Below are positions 47,901-57,884 of a stretch of 64,000 nucleotides of DNA, piece by piece. Position 1 is the first letter of the stretch, and every line of letters starts with the position of its first letter. The stretch comes from Tubiluchus corallicola (taxonomy: Eukaryota; Priapulida; Priapulimorpha; Priapulimorphida; Tubiluchidae): contig JAQGDQ010000095.1 in assembly GCA_030141605.1 (NCBI GenBank), forward strand, positions 1-64,000, read 5' to 3'. The notes under the pieces were generated by a model, which worked only from the letters and a program-made list of their open reading frames with translations, ran no database searches and was not told the DNA's origin. The translations under genes were made by a program, and so were the position numbers.

Positions 47901-50900
47901 GAACTATTTAAGATGAATGATGATGGACAATCATTACCAGCAATGCTCTTAGATTCTATTCTAAAGGTAAGTATAATATAATTAACACCTTTATAATTAC
48001 TACCATCTTATCAGTAGCTTTTTATATTTTGAAAATAATTGTACAGATTTTTAATAGTGTTGCTCCGGATACACTTTTTTGTTATACACAGATACTGAAT
48101 AACAGATATCATCTAATATTTGCTCAATTTGTCTTTTGGATTCAAATTATAACCAGATAGGTTAGCTAAATTTGGACTGAATAAGTTTGGGTAATGAAAA
48201 ATTAGTTAGCGAACTTTAGCATTTTCATTTAATCTGTCATTTTAAAGAACCAAGCTCGAAGGTGCACCATATTACCACACAAATGAAAAAAGATGTGTAA
48301 AATTTTCGTCTTGAAAACACACAAACATAGGCTAAAATGATCTCTATGTTTTTTGGTAATATCTGTGGGCTGTTAAATTATTCAAGAACCGTTTTCAATT
48401 GCACATCACAAACAGCAAATATATTTGTGAATATCAAATTTTTATAACTACAGGATAATATTGGATATGAATACCTACAGAATCTTGAAAATATCACCAT
48501 TTTCGGATACGATCCGGAGCAACACTAATTACTAAGTACTTGTTAATTCTGCACCTTCAATTTTGCTATTGCATCTAGTGTCAAAAGTACCTATTAACTA
48601 TGATTACTAAAAGTCATACAAACTATGATTGATACAAGTCAATTAGCAATACTTGAAATAATAGCCAATTTTGTGTTTATGATTTAGTGCCCTATAGACA
48701 CCAGGAAAGATCTAGCTACAAACATTGTGATTATTGGAGGAACAGCGATGCTGCCTGGTTTTAAACATCGTTTACTTGCTGAATTAAGGGAGTTGTGCCA
48801 CACTCCACATTACTCAAATGTATTAGCTCTTGATACGTTCAAGATACACATTCCTCCATGTAAAGAAAATTACACTGCATGGCTAGGAGGTATGTTTATA
48901 AAGGGATGGGTTGGTGAAGCTGTTTGTATAAGTTTGTCTTAATTACAAGAAGCAGACATTGTGTACTAATACAGTCTAATCCCATTAATACGATTTTCAT
49001 GGGGCCAAAATATTTTTTGTATTAAGGGGGTTTCGTACTATCCATTACAGGTATACTAATGCAGAATAGCAGTTAACACAATCTTTTGTCAGTTAGCACA
49101 ATTTAAGCTTCTTTAAAATGCCCCCCCCCATTTCGCATAAATACAAACTGTAAAATTAAACCAACGTGTTGCCAGTCAGTTGGTCTGGTCAGTCTAAACT
49201 CGAAAGCAAGCAAGGAGCTTGCGGCGCCAGATAGTCTGCAGTATGTTAAAACCATGAATACATCGCAATCTTAATGCCCACCTACACAACAAAATTTTGC
49301 TATAGCCACTGCTATGGTATTACAGTTGTATACGTGTAAGTGAGGCCTAGCTGTTTAGGGATGAGAAGCCAGGCAGTGACAAATACTAGTTTTAACTATA
49401 AGGGCAATAGTATTACATTTTATTAGTAAGTCTTGAAGAAATCACTAATTTTACGTTTTCCGTTCTTACATGCAAAATTAGTAATGAAGTCATTCAAACT
49501 TTGCACTAAACTTTGAATATCTTGTTGAATGTATTGACTAGTTATTGACCAGCTTCAAAGTTTAAGCTAAACTATGGCAAATGTTGCTACTGCATAAAAT
49601 CATTATGTGTACTTGCATTACATTATGATGCATATTGGTTGTAAAAAACATAGCTGTGGTTACCTTGGCAACTGGTGGTTTATTTATATTGAAACTACAT
49701 TGGCGGGGCTTTGCTACAACATCGTACAAACGGGGGTTGCGTAGTAACCATACATGATTACATAGGTTTTATTAAAGGCTTAACAAGGACATAATAAAAT
49801 CACGTAATACCGAAAGTTATGTTATAAGCAGATTCGTATTATCGGGTTTCGACTGTAGTTAACTTATTGTGCTTGCATTTTTACCAGATAATGCCAAGAT
49901 TTAAAGTAGAGTTTAGACTTTTCAAAAGCCCATCATTTTGGTTTTTGATATGTACTTTATTCTAACCAAGTTTAATTTAAAAAATTAAAAGAAACTTGTC
50001 GTTTATTCCGTTATTAACTGATTGCTAATTTTAAAATTAATAAAATTATTTAATTATCAGTAACAATTATAAAATCTTACATTTATATGCATACAGTAAA
50101 ATTTGCTCCCTTTATTTATCTTAAGCGAATGACACTTTCAATTTAACAGTTTTGAAGACCATTTTGACTAGCGTTTTTATCACTGTTGGCAAAATCGCTG
50201 CAAAAACACTCGTCAAAACGTGTATAGCTACAGTGAGACAGAAACTCTAGCAGGTTAGAGCTTTTTTCTCACAATGCCACAAAATTGCAGAAATTGTTGG
50301 CAAGAAAACACTGTAACACTGAAGCAATAAAAACCACTTCTGAAGGTGTTAGTCGCAGTGAAAAACGGTAGGGCTTTTTTCTCACAGCGCCACAAAAGTG
50401 CCTTTGAAAATGGCTATTGCAGCTTTTGTTCTGCAGGCACGTCATTGAAGAATGCTGCTGTACACATATTGTCTAGCAAATAACTTTTCTGTACAAGTGC
50501 CATTGCATTGATGTGGAGAAGATTGTGTGTACTATATTGCAAATTACTGTGATTCAACATGCAAAAAAATAAATCCTTTGAATGGAAAAAAATGACAAGG
50601 CAAACATTCGCTGAAAACCTGCAGAAGTAGCCATGCTTATGGAATGTGAAAGACAAACATCATTTTAACAAAGATTAGAAGTCATTGACAGCTTTATTAA
50701 CTGACATGAGCACATCCAATTTATCTATCAATGAATTAAAAAGTAACTACGCAATATACCTGTATATTGGGGCTGTGCCGAAACCTGATTTTAACGAACC
50801 GAACCAGTACCAAATTTTTTTAACCTTTTTTCGGCCGAACCAAATTTAAACCGAACTTCTACAATTTTATTTGAACCTGATTTGAGCCAAATTTCACAAT

Positions 50901-52109
50901 TTTTTTACCAAAACCATATTGAGCTGAATTTCACAAATTTTTTTACCGAAACCGAATTGAGCCGAATTTTTTTACCGAAACTTATAGTATAAAAAATTTC
51001 AATAGTTACAAGTGGTATCAGCAGGTTTTTCAAAAAGGGGTTTATTTTCACACTTGGAGAGGTAATATTTTGTATTATGTAATCCCCCTCGATAGGTTTA
51101 CAAATTTTATCTTGATAACTCAAACACTAGATAACCACTACTTAAATCAGTTTTCTTTAACAAATAACAGTATAGTAATTGTAGCTTTATCTGTAACCAT
51201 ATAGCCAACATTTACCTATTGTATCAGGGTCTCAAATATTTTGCACTAAACTTCAATTTGCCGTGTTAAAAACGTAATGAATAAAAAATCTCATATGCTT
51301 GTGCTTGATATGCATTGTTTACCTGCGGTTGACACATTTATACTAAATTCACTGAACAATGTTGATAGTAATTATTAATCCACGCAAAATTCACAATTTC
51401 TTCTGCTAAATTAATTAACTATGTACATACATAGTAGAAGTGAAAACGTGAACCAATGTCATCTAGGTGCATCACCTCAAATAGTAAAATTTTACGAACC
51501 TAGTTCAAGTGGCCAGCCTACCATGCGCTAACAGTTTTGTCGAAAAATTATCAGTTGGTTTTGCCAGGCTTAGTTGTATTGCTTAATAGCGGCGTTCGTT
51601 GGACAAAAATGACTAATTATAAAAACTTCCGAATTTCGTTGCATCCCTACTGTACATGCGGCTATCATACAACAATGTCCATTTTCACCGAGAGTTCAAA
51701 ATGCAGCAAGAAAGCTACTAGTGAAAACACTGGAGAGTTCTATAGAGCTATACTCATTTTCACTGAGCGTTAAAAGTACCGCGATAAATGCAGCTTGAAA
51801 TACACTAGTCAAAATGGGCTTTTGGGCATTTTGTATGCTCACATAACAATAGTAGGCCTGATTATAAAAACTCAAATGGTACTACGTCGTAGAATAGATG
51901 ACATACATGAATATATTGCAGTGGTCTTTGTATAGAACGATACTGGTAATATATTGTTATTTTTAGGTGCCATATTTGGAGCACTTGAAATTCTTCCAAG
52001 TCGGTCGTTAAGCAAAGAGCAATATTTAGACAGTGGAAAAGTACCTGATTGGACTATTATATCAAATGGTTTCAGTCGTGGAATGGAAGAGAAAGCAGTT
52101 TTATGTTAA
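35926..52109 (+). CDS. ACTR10: Actin-related protein 10 (Arp11), dynactin pointed-end subunit, 11 exons
   Basis: Arp11 caps the pointed end of the dynactin minifilament and helps dynein bind cargo. Exons: 35926-36011, 40178-40345, 41698-41806, 42825-42932, 43329-43476, 44339-44374, 46916-47001, 47258-47331, 47885-47966, 48688-48889, 51967-52109. All borders are AG/GT and phases agree, giving 413 aa (human 417). The actin-fold landmarks of this family are in order: [21 protein letters not shown] (phosphate 1 loop), [27 protein letters not shown] (phosphate 2), [12 protein letters not shown] (adenosine loop), AWLGGAIFGAL near the C-terminus and GKVPDWTI. Exon 6 has only 36 bp. The introns, which make up over 90 percent of the locus, hold many transposons listed separately. 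The family A repeat close to the first exon may overlap the promoter. Confidence 0.96.
36242..37017. mobile_element. Repeat family B, copy 2, with terminal and subterminal inverted repeats
   Basis: The left end GGGTGCCGTGTAACC pairs with the right end GGTTACACTGCGCCC. Inside the left end, a 22-bp unit containing TACATGGGCTAGCCCAAGTAG occurs three times (36298-36319, 36328-36349, about 36358-36379); the right side has one inverted copy (36928-36952). No target duplication is evident and no transposase is present. It lies in ACTR10 intron 1, inserted next to a fragment of repeat A. Confidence 0.75.
37018..38457. other. ACTR10 intron 1, nothing recognised
   Basis: No conserved coding segment or element border is seen. 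Open frames at 37126-37359 and 37387-37578 have no recognisable domain. Confidence 0.45.
38458..39098. mobile_element. Possible DNA element with diverged inverted ends
   Basis: The left end ACATTTCAACCT then AGGGAGATTTCTCG resembles the inverse of the right end, which runs from TTCGGGAGCCTCCTGATC to GGAGAGTGAAATG. No clear target duplication is seen. The open frames inside (38537-38776 + and 38842-39138 -) match nothing known. It lies in ACTR10 intron 1. Confidence 0.35.
39099..40177. other. ACTR10 intron 1, nothing recognised
   Basis: AT-rich intron sequence up to the exon 2 acceptor, without coding signal or clear repeat. Confidence 0.45.
40346..41697. other. ACTR10 intron 2, nothing recognised
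   Basis: It contains a weak box-A-like word (ATAGCTAAGTGGTCTC, about 41047-41062) and an AT-rich stretch near 41113-41210. No coding segment is seen. Confidence 0.4.
42197..42540. repeat. Three diverged copies of a repeat in ACTR10 intron 3
   Basis: The word pattern CAAATGAAAG, about 20 bp, GA(C/T)(A/G)AATTG recurs near 42197, 42350 and 42504. The last two copies also share a preceding block (CCAGTGTCGAGCAATAG against CCAGTGTCAAGTAACAG, 42317 and 42472). The period is about 155 bp. Confidence 0.55.
45236..46326. mobile_element. pogo/Tc1-like non-autonomous element flanked by TA
   Basis: The left end CGGTTGAATCCCGGTATAAC and the right end, inverted, CAGTTGAATCCTGGTAATAC are imperfect inverted repeats, each bordered by TA. 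The right-end region (ATACGATTTTAATGGGACC) closely matches the left end of the element at 48972-49855 (ATACGATTTTCATGGGGCC), so both belong to one family. A 117-aa frame at 45848-46201 lies inside; it is basic and has no DDE or helix-turn-helix motif that I recognise. It is in ACTR10 intron 6. Confidence 0.8.
48972..49855. mobile_element. pogo/Tc1-like non-autonomous element flanked by TA
   Basis: The left end CAGTCTAATCCCATTAATAC and inverted right end CAGTCGAAACCCGATAATAC are flanked by TA at 48970-48971 and 49856-49857. It is 884 bp with no transposase frame, in the last ACTR10 intron. Same family as 45236-46326. Confidence 0.82.
50768..51649. mobile_element. hAT-like element with near-perfect 8-bp target duplication
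   Basis: The left end TGGGGCTGTGCCGAAACC and inverted right end TAGGGATGCAACGAAATTC are related. Flanks CTGTATAT (50760-50767) and CTGTACAT (51650-51657) differ at one base. The left part carries repeated CCGAA(C/T)(C/T) words (AACCGAACCAG, GCCGAACCAAATT, ACCGAACTT) spread over about 200 bp. No transposase is seen. It lies about 320 bp upstream of the last ACTR10 exon. Confidence 0.75.
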
Positions 52110-52740
52110 TTTATTTTGACGTTGGTAAATAATGGTAGTGCTAGTTCCTGGTGATTCATGTAAAAAATGGTAGTATTCATAGTTTTACTGCTTCAACGTT
52201 ACAGAAATGTACATATAGATTCAATTTGCATATCTATAGTACATATTAGAATCTCTTTTTAAATTAATGTTGTACATTGAATTATGTGTTGAATTTTAGG
52301 ATTCAAGTTCTAATGCACATTAAGCTTTAGCAAAGGCATGAAACTACAAACTTTACCTGCATTTCAGATGCTTTGATGCACTTACCTCATTATTGTAGAC
52401 CAAAGTGTCAACACTGCTGGTAAAATCTAATTGTAAAAACTTCAATTTTGCATGTTCAGATATTTGAGTCTTGGTCATATTGACGTTTGTGTTCAGGGTT
52501 AGGATGTACAGTATTGCTCATGTGTAGCGAGGTGTTTCATCTACTAATCTCTTACTTTAAATTACAATTAATACAAATTGAAAAATCATTGGACCACATA
52601 CTTTATTTGTAAGTGACTAATACTCCAGAAAACATGCTTCATGTCTAACTTTAGTAAACAGTATCACTTTGTAATTCAAGTCACACTAAGGTTAGAGTAT
52701 TGCTAGCATCAGATCGATTTGTTTGTGTATTGGAAGTGAC

Positions 52741-54107
52741 CAGGGCGGGCTCTAGGTAGTTTGGTGCAAAAGTATTTTTAGGGTCCCATCATCAAAGGCT
52801 TCCCTCAGAGGAGTATCAATACATTACGACTCTTTAAGCTGATAGTTCAGTCCGACTCATTTCTGTTTTGGTTGTAGTCCCTTTTATATAACAAAAATAG
52901 TCTACTTTCTTGTACAGGGCTTGCCTGTACCTGGCTTAGAACATGGAGTAACTTGTTATATTTACCCTGTAATTTGTTTTGTTATTTAAATGATATAAGT
53001 TTGTTGTTCAAATGAATTATATACGTACATGGTTATGTCGGCTGTTATGTAAAAATGGCTTAATAACTGCTTGTAGTGTGTTACAAAATACACGCTTTCT
53101 ATGAATATGAAAGCATATGCATTTTTGAGAATAAAATTTTTCTAATACTGAGCCTCTAAAATTGTGGTGCCCTATGAAGTTGCCTCTTTAGGGTACAGCT
53201 TAGGTAGCCTATTGGTAAATATGCTCCTGGCTTCCCCTGGGGCCTCACCCTTAAAATTGAATTTTCGTTGTATGTACATTCAAACCTCATTATAATGCCC
53301 CCCCCCCCATCCATAATGCCAACCTTGCTTTACGCCCAAATTTTTAGCAACACAAAATATCTATATTTGCATAATGTGTGTATTAATGCACATCGTTATA
53401 ATGCCGAACTGGTTGCAATGCCATCTTTTTTGCAGTCCCGAATTAGGCGGTACAAAGAGATTTGACTGTATACTATAATGGTACCCATGTGTTAGCGGTT
53501 AGCCTATATATATGTACTATATTGTATTAATTATGTGTCTTTCAATCTGGGTCTTTAGGAGCAATCGAAATTTATACAATTTCTGATGTACACACATACA
53601 CATACTCTTCTTGTACGTACTTTTTCTCTCATCCTTTTCGTCTGAAAATTTTTGAATGCCTAACTCCTTTTTTCAAGTATTTCCATTTTTCTTTTCAAAT
53701 AATTGAATGTGCGCCAGCTTTTTTACGTTCGTTTCCAACTTCGATTTCTGCCAGAAGTAGATAAATGCTATTGCAAGAAAGCTATTGCTCAACTTCTCAA
53801 AGCATAGTTGCCATACAATAGAAATTATGAGCAAAAGTAGTTTAACACGTCAGTATATACCTGAAATCTTAGAAAGCCAGGTAAAGCGAAAGTGGAAAAT
53901 GTTTATTGCCAGCTCCACGTTATCTTGGATGAATCGAACATTTTGGAGTAAAAATAATGCAGGAAATTCGTTTCAGTGTTGTGCACCTAAGTAATTATAC
54001 ATTTTACTACATTATTATTTATGCCAAACTTAAAAATTAAAGAATTATTTCTAGAATTTGGCGCCGTAGGCAACTGCCTAGTTTGCCTAGTGGTAGAGCT
54101 GGCCTTG
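52741..54107. mobile_element. hAT-like element with perfect 8-bp target duplication
   Basis: It starts CAGGGCGGGCTCTA and ends TAGAGCTGGCCTTG, with further inverted similarity inwards (GGTAGTTTGGTGC against CAAACTAGGC and GGCGCC). The octamer GAAGTGAC flanks it exactly at 52733-52740 and 54108-54115. It is 1367 bp, has no transposase frame and carries a nested pogo-like MITE. It lies downstream of ACTR10. Confidence 0.88.
53277..53468. mobile_element. pogo-like MITE nested inside the hAT element
   Basis: The left end CATTCAAACCTCATTATAAT and inverted right end CAGTCAAATCTCTTTGTACC are flanked by TA at 53275-53276 and 53469-53470. It is 192 bp. A C-homopolymer near the left end is a likely sequencing weak spot. 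Confidence 0.78.
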
Positions 54108-54115
54108 GAAGTGAC

Positions 54116-55112
54116 AGGTTTTTCTAGGCCCTTTTGGACTGAAAGTTACCCTATTGAATATCAATTATATTAGAATCTGCAATGTAGAAAATCTAAAATG
54201 GATGATTATAATCGATTAGTTGAATGGTGGCATTGTAAATTTAATGAACAAAAAATACCGCTATAAAAAAGCAAGGAAAAAGAAAGAAAGAAAGAATACT
54301 GTTTTGTATCCTTTTGAGTGTGATATCTTTCTTATGTGTTAATATTATAAATAAATAATATATTATTAGTAAAAAACTCCCCCAGAAAATTAGTTTAAGT
54401 AGCTCTAGTAATTTGTTGTGATTTTTCTCTTTTTGTCACTGAAGAACTACTGTGGCAGTTCGAAATGTTGTGCCTTTCTTTCATTTTCCTTGTTTTTATT
54501 GTGGGATTTTTTATTGATTGTCCCTATTCTTGGTATTAAAAGTTAATTTATGTTATTATAAATGTATCTCAATTTTATCTTTATTTCTACCAAATTTTAT
54601 TGATTCTTTTCTAAGATTATTTAATACTAAAATATGAACAAAAATCAAAAGAAATTTTTGTATCCTTTACAAACTTTTGAAGTTTTGTGAAGTAACACAA
54701 ATGTAGCAAATTCTTGCATCTTGATCATACTCTGCAAAGTACAGCCTGGTTTTTAGTTGAATTTTAAATTTATTCAAAGCATTTCCAGCCACTAGGAGCA
54801 ATCCTGTTGAGCCTGCATTGCATTATTCACAATCATTATAATCTATATAGACAATAGAGTCATTTCGCATCAGGATATTATTATTATTATCATGCAATTA
54901 CCTAATTACGCATTTCGCAATTTAGTAATTGCTGCTTGGCAAAGTCTACATAAATGCAGAAGAAACGGGTATGTATATGCAGTAATATAGCAGTAAACAT
55001 ATTTAAGTTAGTATAAACTTAAAAAAATACAGTTTTTGGAAAATGCATTAAAGCTTAAGCAATGAGCAAAGTACTATTTCACAAAGCACTTGTAAATCAC
55101 CTTTTGTTCTTG
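54116..55112. other. Intergenic, no gene recognised
   Basis: AT-rich sequence between the hAT element and the small minus-strand gene. It should contain that gene's 3' UTR. No coding motif is seen. Confidence 0.4.
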
Positions 55113-55412
55113 CTAACTCTGGTTTTGCTTTTCATCCTTGACACGATTAATTTCCAGTTCGATACCTTCGGTAAGTTCATCTAACTCTTCCATAACAGCT
55201 TTCTCGGCTTGGACAGGTTTCACTATTTCTTCTTTCATTTGCTTCACGTGATAAGCTGGAACACCACTGTCTTTTCTAGTTTTGCTCTCATTGTCAGTTG
55301 AACGCATCATTTCATTCTTGGCTGTAGCTCCTTCTTCTTTTTTGTGTTTTGTCTGCACATTGTCAGGGGAGGTATCCCTTTTGGAAGGTTTTTTGTCATC
55401 ACTTGTTGCCAT
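55113..55412 (-). CDS. Small charged protein of unknown function, 99 aa
   Basis: Not recognised. The open frame runs from 55457, but a pyrimidine-rich stretch ending in TTTGTGCAG places an acceptor at about 55428, just before ATG 55412, whose context (CAAGATGG) is strong. The preferred protein therefore starts MATSDDKKPSKR. It is dominated by Lys, Glu, Asp, Ser and Thr: a basic, probably disordered N-terminal half, then a Glu-rich segment (KAVMEELDELTEGIELEINR) likely to be helical, ending KDEKQNQS. There is no signal peptide, membrane segment or zinc motif. It lies divergent to the MSRRKQ gene. Its regular codon use, splice-like start and lack of repeats support a real gene; it could also be the last exon of a longer one. 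Confidence 0.5.
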   Translation of the reverse strand: MATSDDKKPSKRDTSPDNVQTKHKKEEGATAKNEMMRSTDNESKTRKDSGVPAYHVKQMKEEIVKPVQAEKAVMEELDELTEGIELEINRVKDEKQNQS

Positions 55413-55459
55413 CTTGCAGATATTTCTGCACAAAAAAATTAACTGTTGAAGAGCCACAG

Positions 55460-56815
55460 GGTATAAAAATCTTAACTGTGGATGCTTACTTTAAAATGTT
55501 CACTGTTTAGCATTTTGTTTTCCATGCGGTTCAGTTGCAAGAAGCAGGTGGTTTATACATGTAGTTTAAAATCATTCTTTCTAACCAGTTGCTTCAGTAA
55601 TCAGCAAACCATTGCACATAGATAAATTACTGGAATGTCTGTAAAAATTACATGCATTTTTTACTCATACATATAATAATGACACGTGTGGACGTTTCAT
55701 AAACAGAGGGTCTCTTCGTGAGTTTAGCAAACTCTGACATTCTTACAGCCGCTAGTTACAATACAAGCACCACATTTAATACTTTTAATACATTTAATAC
55801 TAATAATAACACCCCTATTTATTTATTTAAATTTATACTCCTCTAAGAAATAATTAGCTGTTTTTCCTGTCATTGGTAACTAACGTTGTTTATCATTTTT
55901 TAAATCATGAATGAAAAGACTCGCTGTATTTCTAGTAATATAATTAATATTAATAATCCTTCAAATCGAGAAATTAAACAGTACTATTTATCCCTCTTCC
56001 CTGTAGCATTTACTTTCGTTGAGCATGTTTAACATATTGTCTTCAAGTATTGATTTTCAACCAAAAAAACCAGTATTCAGCAATGCAGCTACACGCGTGA
56101 AATAATAAATCGCAGAAGTGATTCAAGTTAACTTTGCAAGGCGTCATGTTACTATGGTTGCAAAACAAGACGGCCAGTCATTGGACTGTGCTGCTATCTA
56201 CAGGAAGTAAACAGTAACAATCTGCACGCTATAAGTGTGGCGAAAATGCAGCCTATGAGATGTAACTTTTTATCGTGAATTAAAAAATTCTCTTTCCATA
56301 TTTGGTAATAATTATTAATTTTCCGATTGCTTTAATTTTATTCTCCTACTGGTGCAAATTTCACTCAATTTGTCAGGGTAAAATATTAAAAATTAATATT
56401 AGTTATTAATTACTTTAGAGTATAACAAAAACATTAATTTCAAAAATAAAAACTGGTGTATTTTATTTTTTAACTGTCTAAAAAATCTATAATTATGTAG
56501 TAAAGCCCGTACAGTTCTAACAGCAATCGTGGATTTTTCAACGAGAATGAAAATAATAATAGGCCTAATTATGTCTTCAATTTTTCTTATTAATTAAATT
56601 TTCACACATCTGACACGAATCGTACTTTTCGCAACGAGAATGAAAAAACTAATAATATGTTTTAATTTATTTAATATCGAGCATTATTGCTTTCGTTTCG
56701 GGTAGAGTCGTAGATCGAAAATATCGCTGCCTATCTCTAACTGGGCCGGAATTGGGAACCGAAAAGCTTATACAACAGATTCTATTGATATCTGTGTCAA
56801 GCAAAATAAACATGG
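55460..56815. other. Region between the two divergent genes, no gene recognised
   Basis: AT-rich up to about 56.66 kb, then less so. A 5' non-coding exon of the minus-strand gene is expected here but cannot be placed. Confidence 0.35.
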
Positions 56816-56819
56816 TTAC

Positions 56820-57165
56820 TGACCGGTCATTCATCGCAAGACCAGCTGCTGACCATCGGTCAGCGTGGCCTAGTTTTAGGGGCTTTAGCACTATGTAAAC
56901 AAGGTCAGTGATTTCGCGGCATAGCCCCAGGAGTGTGATGACCACTCAAGAGTGTATTCCGCTACGCTACATTGCACTTCAGTGACCAGTGGTCTCCGCT
57001 CTGCTGTTGACCGCTGACTCGTACAATTGAGTTACAATAGTGAGCATGGTTATTAACGGTAAACGTAGCGTTTGCTGTACAAAGTAGAGTGCATGGTCAC
57101 TTATGACTATCGAGCAATGCTGTATATTGATTATGGTCAGTGCACGGACACGCGGACTAAGGTCA
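56820..57165. promoter_or_regulatory. Cluster of eleven GGTCA/TGACC half-sites
   Basis: GGTCA or its complement starts at 56820, 56825, 56850, 56858, 56903, 56939, 56983, 57008, 57095, 57135 and 57161. Less than one is expected by chance in 350 bp. Two (56903, 57161) are preceded by AA (AAGGTCA), near the nuclear-receptor half-site AGGTCA. The cluster lies 0.7-1 kb upstream of the MSRRKQ start codon in a locally GC-richer patch. A regulatory role is inference. Confidence 0.4.
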
Positions 57166-57738
57166 GTCGCGGACACCAGCCTAGTTATGTGCTGCGCCCA
57201 GTGCAGGCATTCTGTGTGGAATGAGTTTTAGAATAGCGAGTGCCTCATCGCTAGTGCAAGCATGGGCAGCAAGCTGTGCGCAGTTTACGGCGGAATATCT
57301 TTGGTGATAGAACTGTTGCATGATTATACAATGCATGTTTGCCGCAAAATGCTGAATCTGACAGTAATGTTACCTGTCGCCACAGAAAGCGGTTGAGTAA
57401 GTTCGAATAATAAACTCGTGGACTTAATTGTGCCTGAGAAATAGTTAGAAAAATGCCGTAGCCATAATTTTTGTCAAAACTCGCTGAAAGTTTAAATGTA
57501 GGATATGTATAGTTATGATTACGAGAAATAAAAGTTGTAATTGATAGCCAGTGAGAACCAAGCTTGTATTAACCCGGTGTTAAAAATTACGTTTACATGA
57601 GTGTAATTACTGTTCTGCTAAAAGCCTTTTAATACATTTCATACAATAAGTGTGTGGTTTGGACATTACACGAGGGAACAACCCGCGGTATTTCTGACCA
57701 CAGTTTTTAGGAACGATCCCAGGTTGCACCGGAATCGG

Positions 57739-57747
57739 CGCCATCTT
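57739..57747 (+). promoter_or_regulatory. YY1-type site CGCCATCTT
   Basis: It matches the YY1 core, which often lies at or just after transcription starts. It is 86 bp upstream of the MSRRKQ start codon and suggests the promoter is close. Confidence 0.4.
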
Positions 57748-57788
57748 TGTTTATATTTGCAGTAACATTGCTGTTGCTTCTTTGTGCA

Positions 57789-57878
57789 ATGTGAAGGTGT
57801 CCGGCTTCAAATTGTCCACAAATGTCGAGGAAATGTCACGGAGGAAGCAGGAGAACCCACAGCCGAGGAAGCGGCTAG
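57789..57878 (+). promoter_or_regulatory. Two upstream reading frames: a start-stop ATGTGA and an overlapping uORF
   Basis: ATGTGA at 57789-57794 is a minimal start-stop element. A second upstream ATG (57822, weak context with C at -3) opens an 18-codon frame ending at TAG 57876-57878. It overlaps the main ATG (57833, G at -3) in another frame and covers nearly the whole coding part of the exon. Leaky scanning would be needed to reach the main start. Confidence 0.5.
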
Positions 57879-57884
57879 TTACAC
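57833..57884 (+). CDS. First coding exon of a SALL/BCL11/FOG-type zinc-finger regulator (partial gene)
   Basis: The exon encodes MSRRKQENPQPRKRLVT and ends at a strong donor (GTAAGT) in phase 1. MSRRKQ plus a nearby Pro and basic residues is the N-terminal repression motif that recruits the NuRD corepressor complex in SALL, BCL11 and FOG (ZFPM) proteins, where it is likewise encoded in a short first exon. The zinc fingers must lie in later exons; none is visible to the window end, so intron 1 exceeds 6 kb, as is usual for these genes. The peptide is too short to choose the family: QENPQP is nearest SALL/BCL11 (PQ after the motif), while RKR resembles FOG. The product is expected to be nuclear. 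Confidence 0.7.
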
